DNA of 61,111 nucleotides from Deltaproteobacteria bacterium (GTDB lineage: Bacteria > Desulfobacterota > Syntrophobacteria > BM002), in NCBI GenBank assembly GCA_022340745.1, contig JAJDNL010000019.1, positions 1 to 61,111 of the forward strand. Reading direction: 5' to 3'. Under the pieces are notes generated by a model. The model was not told where the DNA came from and ran no database searches. It saw only the letters and a program-made list of their open reading frames with translations. Positions 7,582-16,700 of the stretch are shown here, one piece after another (the stretch's first letter is position 1; the number at the start of each line of letters is the position of its first letter). Position numbers and translations under genes: made by a program.

Positions 7582-7869
7582 ATGCCTAACTACAGAATAA
7601 CCCACAATGGTCCAATTTCTGGACTCATCACATACTGGATAGGTCGTATTTGGATGAGGGTATTTGGCTGGGATGTTCTGGGCCAGGTTCCGGTTGGTGG
7701 CAAGTTTGTCTTTGTGGGTGCACCACATGCAAGAAACTGGGACTTTCCTTTCATGCTTGCCGCAGTATATATCTTCCGCCTAAGGATCTCTTGGCTGGGA
7801 CAAGATGCACTTTTTAGAAAACCTTTTGGCAGAGTGATGAGATGGTTAGGCCGAAAGAAAAGTTGGTAG
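7582..7869 (+). pseudogene. truncated PlsC-like acyltransferase
   Basis: The 95 residues match only the N-terminal part of a lysophospholipid acyltransferase-like protein: FVFVGAPHARNWDFPF contains the catalytic-type HxxNWD (an NHxxxxD variant), and DALFRKPFGRVMRWLG normally runs on into a GGIPVDR block. Here the frame turns into RKKSW and stops, so the C-terminal half is missing. The break falls at GTTAGGC (7845-7851), the same seven bases as an attC right core; whether that is chance cannot be told. The 38-codon upstream region of the preceding lipoprotein overlaps the longer frame, so ATG 7582 (after AGAGGA) is used. Confidence 0.7.
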
Positions 7870-7882
7870 AAGAGGATCTATT

Positions 7883-8167
7883 ATGAATGCAGATGAGATG
7901 TCAAATGGCCTTGATGTCGTGGCAGAAATCCTGCTGAGGTGCTTTCTCTTTTCTCTTGCTCTCTTAATAGTGTGGTTTATGAGCTATGTGGTCGGAGGTG
8001 ATTGGATATACAGTATGCATGCGAAGTGGTTCAACGTGAGCAAACACGAGTTCGTCCTGATGAATTACTACGGCTTGGCTCTGGTCAAATTGTGCGCTGT
8101 TGTTTTCTTCCTCCTGCCGTACGGTGCCATCAAGCTGATGTCGCGCAAGAAAAAATATAGTATGTAA
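7883..8167 (+). CDS. DUF6868-like small membrane protein, second copy
   Basis: A 94-residue protein with two hydrophobic helices (about residues 16-38 and 62-84) separated by SMHAKWFNVSKHEF. This helix, HxKWF-like linker, helix layout with a final LPYGAIKLM segment matches the DUF6868 pattern and the protein at 519-761, though the two are divergent. Function is unknown. It lies 13 bases after the truncated acyltransferase. Confidence 0.65.
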   Translation: MNADEMSNGLDVVAEILLRCFLFSLALLIVWFMSYVVGGDWIYSMHAKWFNVSKHEFVLMNYYGLALVKLCAVVFFLLPYGAIKLMSRKKKYSM

Positions 8168-8209
8168 CAATTCATTTGAATAAAAGCCCGGAGGTTTCAA
8201 GCAAATAAA

Positions 8210-8707
8210 ATGAAGCTTAAAATTTTTACCGTTGGCGGTACGATAGACAAGATATATTTCGATAAGAAAAGCAAGTATCAGGTTGGGGAGCCGGCTGTAG
8301 ATCAAGTATTAAAAGAGGCAAACATCAATTTTGCATTTCAAATTGAATCCATCTTAAGAAAAGATAGCCTCGACATGACCGATGATGACCGCCAACTCAT
8401 CTTCGACAAAATAGAGGCTGATGATCACAAATATGTAATAGTAACGCACGGAACTGATACTATAATTCAAACGGCAAAAAAAATTATGAGTATTCAGAAT
8501 AAAGTTATCGTGCTTACCGGGGCAATTGAACCTGCCAGGTCTAAATCAAGTGATGCCCCCTTTAATATTGGTTCTGCAGTTGCTGCTGTTCAATTGTTGC
8601 CGGTTGGTGTCTACATCGTTATGAACGGACGCGTTTTTGATCCAAATAGAGTTCAAAAAAATGTGAAACTGAATAGGTTTGAAGAGGCTGGGCATGAAAT
8701 ACTCTGA
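8210..8707 (+). CDS. short asparaginase N-terminal domain protein
   Basis: A 165-residue protein with the two signature sites of type I/II asparaginases: VGGTIDK near the N-terminus (first catalytic Thr, residues 8-14) and THGTDTI at about 79-85 (second Thr-Asp pair). A normal asparaginase has about 330 residues and a C-terminal domain; this one ends after GRVFDPNRVQKN. A recognised group of short asparaginase-domain proteins exists, so the shortness need not be a deletion, but activity on asparagine is uncertain. It overlaps the next gene by 14 bases, suggesting coupled translation. Confidence 0.75.
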   Translation: MKLKIFTVGGTIDKIYFDKKSKYQVGEPAVDQVLKEANINFAFQIESILRKDSLDMTDDDRQLIFDKIEADDHKYVIVTHGTDTIIQTAKKIMSIQNKVIVLTGAIEPARSKSSDAPFNIGSAVAAVQLLPVGVYIVMNGRVFDPNRVQKNVKLNRFEEAGHEIL

Positions 8708-9137
8708 GGCCAAACAGGGACGAATTTTCGTAATACGTCTTGAGGACGGTGACATCGTCCATGCTGAAATTGAACGCTTTGCCCGCAAGAAATCTATTGG
8801 GGCCGCTGGTTTGATCATAGTCGGCGGAGCTGATCAAAAAAGTAAATTTGTCGTTGGCCCTGAAAAAGGTCGGGCAACCCCTGTTGTTCCCATGGAGCAT
8901 GTGTTAAACGAAGTGCACGAGATAGCGGGGGTTGGAACGCTTTTTCCGGACGATGCAGGAAATCCCGTGCTCCACATGCACATGGCATGCGGCAGGAAGT
9001 CATCCACTATAACCGGGTGTATTCGTGAGGGTGTCAGGGTGTGGCATGTCATGGAAGTGATCCTTTTCGAACTGGCTGACACAACTGGGGTACGCACGTA
9101 TGACTCCGAAACGGGATTTAATCTGCTCCAACCGTGA
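8694..9137 (+). CDS. PPC/DUF296 domain protein
   Basis: A 147-residue protein with one PPC (plants and prokaryotes conserved, DUF296) domain: GRIFVIRLEDGDIVHAEIE at the start, LHMHMACGRKSSTITGCI (about residues 92-109) with the conserved histidines, and RVWHVMEVILFEL. Bacterial PPC proteins form trimers and often bind DNA or a small ligand; the function here is unknown. ATG 8694 lies inside the 3' end of the asparaginase-domain gene, and a start five codons earlier is possible. Confidence 0.85.
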   Translation: MKYSEAKQGRIFVIRLEDGDIVHAEIERFARKKSIGAAGLIIVGGADQKSKFVVGPEKGRATPVVPMEHVLNEVHEIAGVGTLFPDDAGNPVLHMHMACGRKSSTITGCIREGVRVWHVMEVILFELADTTGVRTYDSETGFNLLQP

Positions 9138-9212
9138 GCATAATCCGGATTAAAGGAGCACTTTTGTTCTACCACCTTGAAAATCTATCCATCCGTGACT
9201 ATTTTTTCACTA

Positions 9213-9436
9213 CCCCGGATATTTTATGAATTGCTGTCGCGAGGCCACACAGATGGGTGTGCCACCTGGCAACTCGTCCCGCGGTACCGCGGGATTGGGT
9301 CCGAGGCGTACCTGAATGGTACGTCGCAGGGGCCGACACCCGAGGACGCCAGGCTTCCGGCTCGTAGAGCCTACAGCTCGGAGAGAAGGACGGCCATATC
9401 GGTGGCCGCAGCAAGCAATTCATAAAATATCCGGGG
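9213..9436 (+). repeat. family B MITE-like repeat, copy 2 (perfect terminal inverted repeats)
   Basis: The best-preserved copy. The ends are a perfect 23-base inverted repeat (9213-9235 and 9414-9436, beginning CCCCGGATATTTTATGAA) flanked by TA (9211-9212 and 9437-9438), the duplication made by Tc1/mariner/IS630-type transposases. The inside keeps the outer stem GGCCAC/GTGGCC and the hairpin GTACC-TGAAT-GGTAC (about 9309-9323), and carries an extra palindrome CCCGCGGTACCGCGGG. It fills most of the 338-base gap before hsp20. Frames across it are not convincing genes. Confidence 0.88.
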
Positions 9437-9475
9437 TAACAGAGTGAATGACCATTGTAGCGGTCGGAGGATTTT

Positions 9476-9919
9476 ATGAAGTGGTTCGATGATGACATCG
9501 ATAAAGAATTTGAGCGCATGCGTCAGCGCATGGAAAAAATGGTTGGCTCGTTGACGCGTCCTGGGGCTGCCACCCTCTGTGGTGACACTGGTTGGCGGCC
9601 TTCCCTTGATCTTTATGAAACAGACGACGAGCTCACCGTATTGGTGGACGTGGCTGGTATCCAGCCGCAAGATGTTGAAGTGGTGGTAGAGAGTGCGGTT
9701 GTGAGGATTTCTGGTAACAGATGTAGGCCGTTGGACGAGAACGTCAGTCGCGTCCATCGCATGGAAATAGACTTCGGCCCCTTCAAGCAAGCTATTCGCC
9801 TCCCTGTCCCCGTGGACCCGGATGGCGCCAGCTCAGCCTATCGTGATGGTTTCTTAGTCATTCACCTCCCCAAGAAATCCAGGATTTCAACATCCGTATC
9901 TATAAAAGCAGATGAATAG
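9476..9919 (+). CDS. Hsp20/alpha-crystallin family small heat shock protein
   Basis: A 147-residue protein with an alpha-crystallin domain from about residue 40 to 135: RPSLDLYETDDELTVLVD, then VAGIQPQDVEVVVE, and FKQAIRLPVPVDPDG with the DGFLVIHLPK end. It is an ATP-independent holdase that binds unfolding proteins. The N-terminal FDDDIDKEFERMRQRMEKM segment is the usual variable helix. GGAGG lies before ATG. It sits just upstream of lon, a sensible proteostasis pairing; no clear heat-shock promoter can be seen in the 40 bases after the family B element. Confidence 0.92.
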   Translation: MKWFDDDIDKEFERMRQRMEKMVGSLTRPGAATLCGDTGWRPSLDLYETDDELTVLVDVAGIQPQDVEVVVESAVVRISGNRCRPLDENVSRVHRMEIDFGPFKQAIRLPVPVDPDGASSAYRDGFLVIHLPKKSRISTSVSIKADE

Positions 9920-10021
9920 TTGGACTATCAACGGTGCTCCGTCAGCTATTCGCTTTATGATGCAGACGATACTTGAGCGCTGACTGCTAGGGAATGATTG
10001 ATTAGTAAAGGAGTTTTGTTC

Positions 10022-12376
10022 ATGGCCGAAGAAGCTGTCAATCTCACAGATACTGAAGAAGAGCAAGAAATCCCCGAGCGTCTGCCGGTGCTGCCCCTGC
10101 ACCAGGGGGTGCTCTTCCCAGAACTCACCGTTCCGCTCTTGGTGAGCCGCCCTGATCACATCAAGCTGATAGATGAGGCCTTGGTGAAGGATAGAGCGCT
10201 TGTGGCGGTAGCCCAAAGGGACAACACCGTGGAAAAGCCCGGACTCGTGGATTTGTACCGGGTAGGAGTGGCAGCCTTTATCATGAAGATGATGCGATCT
10301 CCCGAAGGCCACTACCACCTCCTGGTTCGCACCTCAAAAAAGGTTCGGCTTACTGAGACAGTCCAGGAAGAACCGTACCTAGTTGCCACGGTGGAAGTTA
10401 TCGAAGAAGCCGTCCAGATGGATAAGCAGATCGAGGCCATGGTCTTAAACATACGCAATCTCTTTCAAAAAGTTGTGGAACTGGCCAACATGCCGGCCGA
10501 GCTAGGCATCGTAGCTGCTAATGTGGAGGGACCTCACCCCCTTATTTCCTTGGTGGCCTCAAATTTAGATCTGACCTTGGCAGAGGCTCAGGAAATTCTC
10601 GAGACTCTGGAAATCCAGACGGTGTTGGAGCGATTGACCGTCAATCTGAACCAGAGACTCGAGACCCTGGAACTCAGCCAAGAAATCCAGAAGAAAATCA
10701 AGGATGGCATGGACAAGACCCAGCGGGACTACATGCTCCGCGAACAGCTCAAGGCCATTCAGAGAGAGCTTGGAGAGGGTGACGAACGAACCGTCGAGAT
10801 CGATGAACTGAAAAAGAAGCTGGAAGAGACACCCATGCCCGATGAGGTGCGAGATGTGGCCGGGAAGGAACTGGACCGGTTGAGTAAAATGCCGCCAGCA
10901 GCAGCCGAGTACACCGTATCGCGCACATATCTGGACTGGCTACTGGAGCTTCCCTGGAAAGTCTCTACCGATGACAACTTGGACATTGCTGCGGCCCAAG
11001 AGACGTTGGATGCTGACCACTATGATCTGGAAAAAGTCAAAAAGCGGGTCATCGAATATCTGGCAGTGAGAAAGCTCAAACAGGATATGAAGGGCCCTAT
11101 TCTCTGTTTTGTGGGTCCTCCAGGTGTTGGCAAAACTTCTTTAGGACAATCCATTGCCCGTACTCTCGGACGTGAGTTTATTCGCATTTCTTTAGGAGGG
11201 GTGCGGGATGAGGCCGAAATTCGGGGCCATAGGCGCACCTATGTGGGCGCCCTGCCCGGGCGCATTGTTCAAGGCCTTCGCAAGGCTGGAGCAAACAACC
11301 CGGTGTTCATGCTCGACGAAATCGACAAGGTGGGCACAGACTTTCGGGGCGATCCGTCCTCGGCACTTCTGGAGGTGCTTGATCCTGAACAAAACCATAC
11401 ATTTTCTGACCATTATCTTGAAGTGCCCATTGATCTTTCTCAGGTAATGTTCATCACCACCGCCAACATATTGGACACTATCCCCCCTGCCCTACGTGAC
11501 CGCATGGAAGTGATTGAACTGCCAGGCTACATCGAGGAAGATAAGTTAATGATAGCAAAGCGTTATCTACTCCCTGAGCAGCTTGAAGCTCATGGGCTGA
11601 AAGCTGATCTTATCGAACTGGAGGATGATGCAATCCGCTCCATCATTCGGTCTTACACACGTGAAGCAGGGGTTCGCAACCTGGAACGGCAGATCGCCGC
11701 CGTCTGCCGAGGTGTCGCCAAAGAGGTTGTCGCCGGGCGCGAGCAGGTGACCAGAATCGGGCCAGACAACCTGGAAGAATTCCTTGGGCCGGTGATGTTT
11801 ATTCCTGAGCTGGCCGCCCGAGCGTGGGGACCTGGGCTGGCCACCGGGCTCGCCTGGACGCCAACCGGCGGTGACATCATTTTCATTGAGGCTGCCCGGA
11901 TGTCAGGAAAGGGCAGCCTCACGCTCACCGGCCAATTGGGCGACGTCATGAAAGAGTCTGCAACCGCCGCCCTCACCTACGTCCGAGCCCATGCCACCGA
12001 ACTGAATATTGACAAGAACTTTCTCGATGGCTCAGATATCCATATCCATGTGCCCGCTGGGGCTATACCCAAGGATGGGCCTTCCGCCGGCATCGCCATG
12101 TTGGTTACCTTAGCCTCTTTGATAAGTGGAAAGCCGGTGCGGAGAGACGTGGCTATGACTGGAGAGATCACCTTGCGGGGCGATGTTCTCCCCGTGGGAG
12201 GGATTAAAGAAAAGGTTCTTGCCGCGCACCGGGCCGGAATAAGGGAAGTGATCTTGCCACACATAAATGACAAGGATCTTCCGGATGTGCCTGAACAGGT
12301 TCGAGAGACAATGCAATTTCACCTGGTTCGCACTATGCCCGATGCCCTGGAGGTGGCCCTGGAACAGACAGAATGA
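10022..12376 (+). CDS. lon: ATP-dependent protease Lon
   Basis: A 784-residue LonA. The substrate-binding LON domain spans about 20-215 ([14 protein letters not shown]), then a coiled coil, then the AAA+ module with Walker [10 protein letters not shown] (about 362-370) and Walker B FMLDEID. The C-terminal protease has the catalytic Ser in PKDGPSAG and the partner Lys in the [14 protein letters not shown] block. It degrades damaged and regulatory proteins in the cytoplasm. ATG 10022 follows AAAGGAG with normal spacing; an in-frame start eight codons earlier lies in front of that site and is rejected. Confidence 0.97.
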   Translation: MAEEAVNLTDTEEEQEIPERLPVLPLHQGVLFPELTVPLLVSRPDHIKLIDEALVKDRALVAVAQRDNTVEKPGLVDLYRVGVAAFIMKMMRSPEGHYHLLVRTSKKVRLTETVQEEPYLVATVEVIEEAVQMDKQIEAMVLNIRNLFQKVVELANMPAELGIVAANVEGPHPLISLVASNLDLTLAEAQEILETLEIQTVLERLTVNLNQRLETLELSQEIQKKIKDGMDKTQRDYMLREQLKAIQRELGEGDERTVEIDELKKKLEETPMPDEVRDVAGKELDRLSKMPPAAAEYTVSRTYLDWLLELPWKVSTDDNLDIAAAQETLDADHYDLEKVKKRVIEYLAVRKLKQDMKGPILCFVGPPGVGKTSLGQSIARTLGREFIRISLGGVRDEAEIRGHRRTYVGALPGRIVQGLRKAGANNPVFMLDEIDKVGTDFRGDPSSALLEVLDPEQNHTFSDHYLEVPIDLSQVMFITTANILDTIPPALRDRMEVIELPGYIEEDKLMIAKRYLLPEQLEAHGLKADLIELEDDAIRSIIRSYTREAGVRNLERQIAAVCRGVAKEVVAGREQVTRIGPDNLEEFLGPVMFIPELAARAWGPGLATGLAWTPTGGDIIFIEAARMSGKGSLTLTGQLGDVMKESATAALTYVRAHATELNIDKNFLDGSDIHIHVPAGAIPKDGPSAGIAMLVTLASLISGKPVRRDVAMTGEITLRGDVLPVGGIKEKVLAAHRAGIREVILPHINDKDLPDVPEQVRETMQFHLVRTMPDALEVALEQTE

Positions 12377-12660
12377 AAAAGCAACTCCTTACAAGAGATG
12401 GCATTTTCACTAGAGTAGTGCAGTACCGGAGGAATAGAAATTCCAAATCACAAAGAATGAGGTTTCAGGTTTCAGTGTTCAGTTTTCAGTTTTCAGTTTT
12501 TTGGTTGTTCTTCCCTGACACCTGACATCCGACACCTGAAACCCTGAGATTTCTCCTGCGGAGTCCCCACCCTCTGGGCGGGGCCCCAGTTTGGTGCCTG
12601 GAGTTTGGGATTTTATAGACTCAATACTCCAATATTCACCAGGAACGATAGTGCCCTCGC
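12377..12660. other. gap between convergent genes with TTTCAGG-type word repeats
   Basis: Bases 12460-12545 consist of variants of TTTCAGG/TTTCAGT followed by their inverse (CTGACACCTGACATCC and GACACCTGAAACCC), so the block can fold on itself. It lies between lon and a minus-strand membrane gene. No gene seen. Confidence 0.55.
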
Positions 12661-13065
12661 CTACTTAATCAGCCTGAGCCAGAGGGCGGCAGCCACACCC
12701 CAAATGGCGTTAAAGAAGAGCACCAGCACTGGAGTCATATTCCCGAGGGCCAGACCGAACATACCCTTGTTGGCCTTCATGGGAAAAACGATGAAGAACA
12801 TCACCAGGGAGGGCCCCAGACTGTATAACAGACCACGGCTTATCACGGAGCGGCGCAGTATAGGCAGTAAGAAAAGAAACCCCCATATCCCACCCCAGAC
12901 AATGCGGGGATAAAGCCAAGCAGGGGTCAGTTTGGGGGCAATCTTGACTCCCAGGGCTGCATTGACTCCCAGGTGGCCAAAGTTCCAAACCACGAGACTA
13001 TTTAACACTCCCCCCACACATCCCGCCACAAAAACCAAGGAAAGAGTTCGGAAGATGTTGTTCAT
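12661..13065 (-). CDS. hypothetical four-helix membrane protein
   Basis: A 134-residue protein with four likely membrane helices (about 5-28, 55-75, 83-100 and 108-130). Segments such as NFGHLGVNAALGVKIAP and LTPAWLYPRIVWGGIWG look conserved-domain-like, but I cannot name the family. It stands alone between lon (convergent) and trmO (same strand, 145 bases away). The short upstream region shows no clear ribosome binding site. Confidence 0.55.
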   Translation of the reverse strand: MNNIFRTLSLVFVAGCVGGVLNSLVVWNFGHLGVNAALGVKIAPKLTPAWLYPRIVWGGIWGFLFLLPILRRSVISRGLLYSLGPSLVMFFIVFPMKANKGMFGLALGNMTPVLVLFFNAIWGVAAALWLRLIK

Positions 13066-13210
13066 TGCACGCTCCGCGTTTGTCCGTAGCCCGCCGTCAA
13101 TTCTACCATTTTTTTATTGCTCATTCACTTAAAAGCTATGATTTGGCAGGATAGTATCCTCCATAATTTTAGACATTTTAGTTCATTTTAGGCATTCGGG
13201 TTAACGGACA

Positions 13211-13693
13211 TTACTTGAATCTTTCATCCGCTTCCGCTTCCGCTGATTTTTCTGCCCTGCCGGTGAGCCAACCTATACGTTCAACCTCTCTTGAGTCAAA
13301 TTCCGGCACGTAGGGCTTGATATCCAGCAAGGGAGTGGAGTCGGCAATGTCCAGGTCTTCAATGTGAAGTGTGCACCCCTCTATGTCTACAAGCCGCACA
13401 ACCGAGATTCCGATAGCGTTGGGGCGCCTGGGCGCTCTGGTGGCGAAGATTCCTCGCGGAGAATCATCCAAAAAGGGCTTCACCATCAGCGAGTATCCTT
13501 GGGAGAGATGGAAATGGTAGAGCAGAAAAATATGCGAAAACCCTTCAAGATCTTTCAAACCTTCACCACACTCGGGGATAACCTCTACAGTGCCGGCCAC
13601 TCCCCTGGCTCCAGCAGGTTGAATGGGCATCCCTTTTGTCTCTTTAAAGGGTGAATGAATGACACCAATGGGGCGATATCTGATTTCTTGCAT
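13211..13693 (-). CDS. trmO: tRNA (t6A37)-N6-methyltransferase TrmO
   Basis: A 160-residue YaeB/TsaA-family protein. The N-terminus RYRPIGVIHSPFKETKGMPIQ and the later SPRGIFATRAPRRPNAIGIS block (about 88-107) are the family signatures. Known TrmO uses SAM to methylate N6-threonylcarbamoyl-adenosine 37 of tRNA-Thr. E. coli TrmO has an extra C-terminal domain; this shorter single-domain form is common in archaea and many bacteria and may act on other substrates. Activity is inferred from family only. Confidence 0.85.
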   Translation of the reverse strand: MQEIRYRPIGVIHSPFKETKGMPIQPAGARGVAGTVEVIPECGEGLKDLEGFSHIFLLYHFHLSQGYSLMVKPFLDDSPRGIFATRAPRRPNAIGISVVRLVDIEGCTLHIEDLDIADSTPLLDIKPYVPEFDSREVERIGWLTGRAEKSAEAEADERFK

Positions 13694-13785
13694 GGGTTTT
13701 ACCTCTCATCACTTTTTGTGATCGTATGCAGCCTCCGAGCCGGAGGGAGCTTATTCCTAAAAAGAGAACGGACTGGGAATTCCTC

Positions 13786-15480
13786 TTACCCTTCGTAGGC
13801 AGCTAATTTACGAATACCATATCGCATCGGTAGCCAGACAGCAGCAATATTCACCAGCACCAGGAGAAGGATAGAGCCACTGACATACAACCATTGGAAA
13901 AAACCGAGGGAATGATGGCGGGCCTGGGCCGTGAATAGGATATAAACGGGTCCTGCTTCCAGAATAACTACCAGTGCTATGAAGCCCATAGCCAGGATCA
14001 TGTAGAGCAGCCCGCCAAAACCTGTGGCAACTTGGGTTATGTTCTCGGCCTTAAAGTTTGGGAACACAGCGCCCATACCTACTCCAAGCGCGGTGATGCC
14101 AAAAACCATAGAGAAAATGGTGATGGGTGCCAGCCACCGCATCAAAGCGCTTACTTGAAGCAATTCGTTGGTGGCGATGGTCAGAATCAAACCCAGGAGC
14201 AGCAAAGGCGCCAAATAAAGAAGGAACTTGCTCCACAGTAACCGCCGCATACTCACCGGAGCACTCTGCATAATCCAGAAAGAAAAGCCTTCTCCGCTCA
14301 CCGCCGTGAACACGAAACGCACGCCGATAGAGGCTAGGACAAAACCGGCCAGCCCCACATTCAGAAAAGCAATGAGATTTTGCAAATAAAAAGTGGGCAC
14401 CTTAACACTATCCAAAGGTAAAACGCTGTAATTGTAAAGATAGAGCACAATAAGAGCCAAGATCAGGAGCAGCTGTGACCACTGGGTATTGTCACGGAAG
14501 AAGAACTTCAGGTCTTTGCCCATGAGAGTAAGAGTCTGAGAACGACGCGGTTTCCTAGGCCTGAGTTGTTTGGGAACCAGACCCAGAAATCTGCCAGCCA
14601 ACAGACGTCCGCTTTCCTGAGACTTGGACCAGCCCTCAGGATAAACCCAAATCGCCACAAGAGCACACACCACCAGACTGGCCAACCCGTTCACCCACAA
14701 AAATCCCTGGTAAAAACCACTGGAGATTGGTGAAGGCTTCAAAAGAGGCCAAATCGCCTCACTGGCCCAACTGCTGGGCAGATAAGGCGAAGCCGGAGCA
14801 CTGAGCGCTCGAAAATACGTGATCACGCTAGCGAAAGCGTCTGGGTCCACCAACCTTTCCGGTCGCGAAAACCGGAAGAGAAAGAAAAGGAGAATGATCA
14901 CCAAAAGGGAAAGAAGAAAAAGTATATCCCGGGTGCGTTGGGCTGGAAAAACCTGCACCAAGATCATGGTGAGGGTTATCCCCACAGCTGCTGCCAGGAT
15001 CAGGTAGGGAATCATTACACTGACAAGACCGAGATAATAGACAACGGACGCCTGGTAGACAAGGCCGTAAGCGGTAAAGATGGGAATGCCAAAAAGCAGT
15101 ACCATCCATGAACTCTCAACCAACGTATCCAGAAAACGAGCCGCAAAAATTTCTCCTATGGAAACCGGGGTAGCGTGAATTATTTCTAAATCCTGTGACA
15201 AAAAAAATGTATTGAGAGCTACCAGCACGTTACTGAAGATCAACAACCCGAAAAAGGTAAGATACACCATGGTGAGAAGCTTGTAGGCCAGCAGGTCACC
15301 AAATTCTTCCACCGCCTGAAAATAGCGGAGTACCCGGTAGAATATCACATATATTCCGACCCAGAAGCCAACAGCCACGGCCAACAGAGAACCTGCTTTG
15401 ATAAGGGATCGGCGGCCGCCAAAAACTAAATCGTTTCTGAAGCCCCACCAGCGTGGGCCAAGTAGCGTCAGTACATTCAT
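13786..15480 (-). CDS. ABC-2 type exporter permease
   Basis: A 564-residue integral membrane protein with about twelve to fourteen hydrophobic segments in two halves of six to seven, separated by a basic cytoplasmic stretch (VPKQLRPRKPRRSQTLTLMGKDLKFFFRD, broken here by its own helices). It resembles the large putative ABC exporter permeases found beside ATPases of the CcmA type. It is encoded 293 bases downstream of such an ATPase on the same strand, so the two probably form one exporter of unknown substrate. LGFFQWLYVSGSILLLVLV near the C-terminus is a clear helix. Confidence 0.75.
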   Translation of the reverse strand: MNVLTLLGPRWWGFRNDLVFGGRRSLIKAGSLLAVAVGFWVGIYVIFYRVLRYFQAVEEFGDLLAYKLLTMVYLTFFGLLIFSNVLVALNTFFLSQDLEIIHATPVSIGEIFAARFLDTLVESSWMVLLFGIPIFTAYGLVYQASVVYYLGLVSVMIPYLILAAAVGITLTMILVQVFPAQRTRDILFLLSLLVIILLFFLFRFSRPERLVDPDAFASVITYFRALSAPASPYLPSSWASEAIWPLLKPSPISSGFYQGFLWVNGLASLVVCALVAIWVYPEGWSKSQESGRLLAGRFLGLVPKQLRPRKPRRSQTLTLMGKDLKFFFRDNTQWSQLLLILALIVLYLYNYSVLPLDSVKVPTFYLQNLIAFLNVGLAGFVLASIGVRFVFTAVSGEGFSFWIMQSAPVSMRRLLWSKFLLYLAPLLLLGLILTIATNELLQVSALMRWLAPITIFSMVFGITALGVGMGAVFPNFKAENITQVATGFGGLLYMILAMGFIALVVILEAGPVYILFTAQARHHSLGFFQWLYVSGSILLLVLVNIAAVWLPMRYGIRKLAAYEG

Positions 15481-15773
15481 AACCCAAACCGATCAGTGGA
15501 TGCCGAGCAATCAGCGCTTAAAGAATCCAGTGGTCAGCGGTAAGCAGTAAACAGTGAGCGGTAAACGGTAAACAGTAAGAGATGTGATACGTTATGCATT
15601 ACAGGTCGCTTTCCGACCTCTGCCCGCTGCCCGCTGCCTGCTGCTAGCTGCCTTTTGCTTTTCAAATTCGCAATCCGCAATTCGAAATTCGAAATTGTCT
15701 CCCTATGCTCCATGCCTCCACAATCTGCAATCTAAAATCTCAAATCCTTAAATTCCCCAATCCCTCAATTGTT
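15481..15773. repeat. gap with three families of word-like repeats
   Basis: 15526-15580 holds variants of CAGTAAACGGTAAACAGT; 15610-15650 holds GCCCGCTGCCTGCTGCTAGC; 15660-15700 holds TTCGCAATCCGCAATTCG words; then AATCTGCAATCTAAAATC. It separates the permease from its likely ATPase gene, so read-through transcription is needed if the two are one operon. No gene seen. Confidence 0.55.
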
Positions 15774-16532
15774 TTAGTTAATAAAGCCAATATCCTCGGT
15801 GCTTTCTGTTTCAGCGCCGGTCAGATGCAAGAATATGGACTCCAAGCGTGGTTCTTCCTGGCCAGCCAACTCCTTCAGCTCAGTGACGGTACCCTCTGCT
15901 AGGAGTTCTCCCTTTTGGATGATGCCGATGCGATCGCAAAGCTCTTCTGCAACTTCAAGGGTGTGGGTTGACATGAACACCGTCAGACCGCTCCGTTTCA
16001 ATCTCGTAAAGATTCGCTTAATGAGCCGAGCCCCCTTGGGATCCAAGCCCACAAGAGGCTCATCCACAATGAAAACCCTGGGTGCATGCAGCAGGGCAGC
16101 ACTCATGATTAACCGTTGTTTCATGCCATGGGAATAACTACTCACCAGTTCCTTGGCCCATTCTGCCAGTTCAAAGAGTTCGAGAAACTGCTGGATCCTC
16201 TTTTCTCGTCCCACACCATTGAACCCGTACAGATTGGCCATGAAGGACATGAATTCTGACCCTGTGAGTTTTTCATATAAAAAGGGGCGATCCGGGATAA
16301 ATCCTATCCGTGCCTTCACGTCGATGGGATGTTTTAGCAAATCCAGTCCATCAATAAAGATACTCCCTGAGGTCGGGCGCATGATTCCGGCGAGCATCTT
16401 GATGGTGGTTGTTTTGCCGGCTCCGTTGGGCCCGAGAAAACCATAAATTTCTCCGGGCGCCACCATCAAGCTCACGTTGTCCACCGCAGTGACTTGTTTG
16501 AAGCGTTTTGTCAGTCCTTCCAGGCGAATCAT
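15774..16532 (-). CDS. ABC transporter ATP-binding protein (CcmA type)
   Basis: A 252-residue ABC ATPase. Walker A is GPNGAGKTT (about 34-42), the signature is SYSHGMKQR (about 134-142), Walker B is VFIVDEP, and the switch histidine is in STHTLE. The C-terminal extension after the core (EELAGQEEPRLESIFLHL-type tail) is as in ABC-2 exporters. It should power the permease encoded downstream at 13786-15480. The C-terminus ends in a stop beside word-like repeats. Confidence 0.9.
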   Translation of the reverse strand: MIRLEGLTKRFKQVTAVDNVSLMVAPGEIYGFLGPNGAGKTTTIKMLAGIMRPTSGSIFIDGLDLLKHPIDVKARIGFIPDRPFLYEKLTGSEFMSFMANLYGFNGVGREKRIQQFLELFELAEWAKELVSSYSHGMKQRLIMSAALLHAPRVFIVDEPLVGLDPKGARLIKRIFTRLKRSGLTVFMSTHTLEVAEELCDRIGIIQKGELLAEGTVTELKELAGQEEPRLESIFLHLTGAETESTEDIGFIN

Positions 16533-16700
16533 GTTCTACCCCCGATTGATGGCATTCGTAGTTCCTCCTGCGGCGGATCAGTCCGCCTTCGGCGGATTCG
16601 ACTTAATCCTTTTCTCAGCAACGGACAATGGACGAAGCACAAAAAGCATATCCCGTCGTCTGTCGAGAACGAGCCAATCGCATCAAAGTGACCTAAGGGT

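Noticed and set aside
9177-9519. Frames on both strands across family B copy 2
   Set aside because: They consist of the repeat itself, differ between copies, and have no ribosome binding site; the sequence is better explained by base-paired structure.
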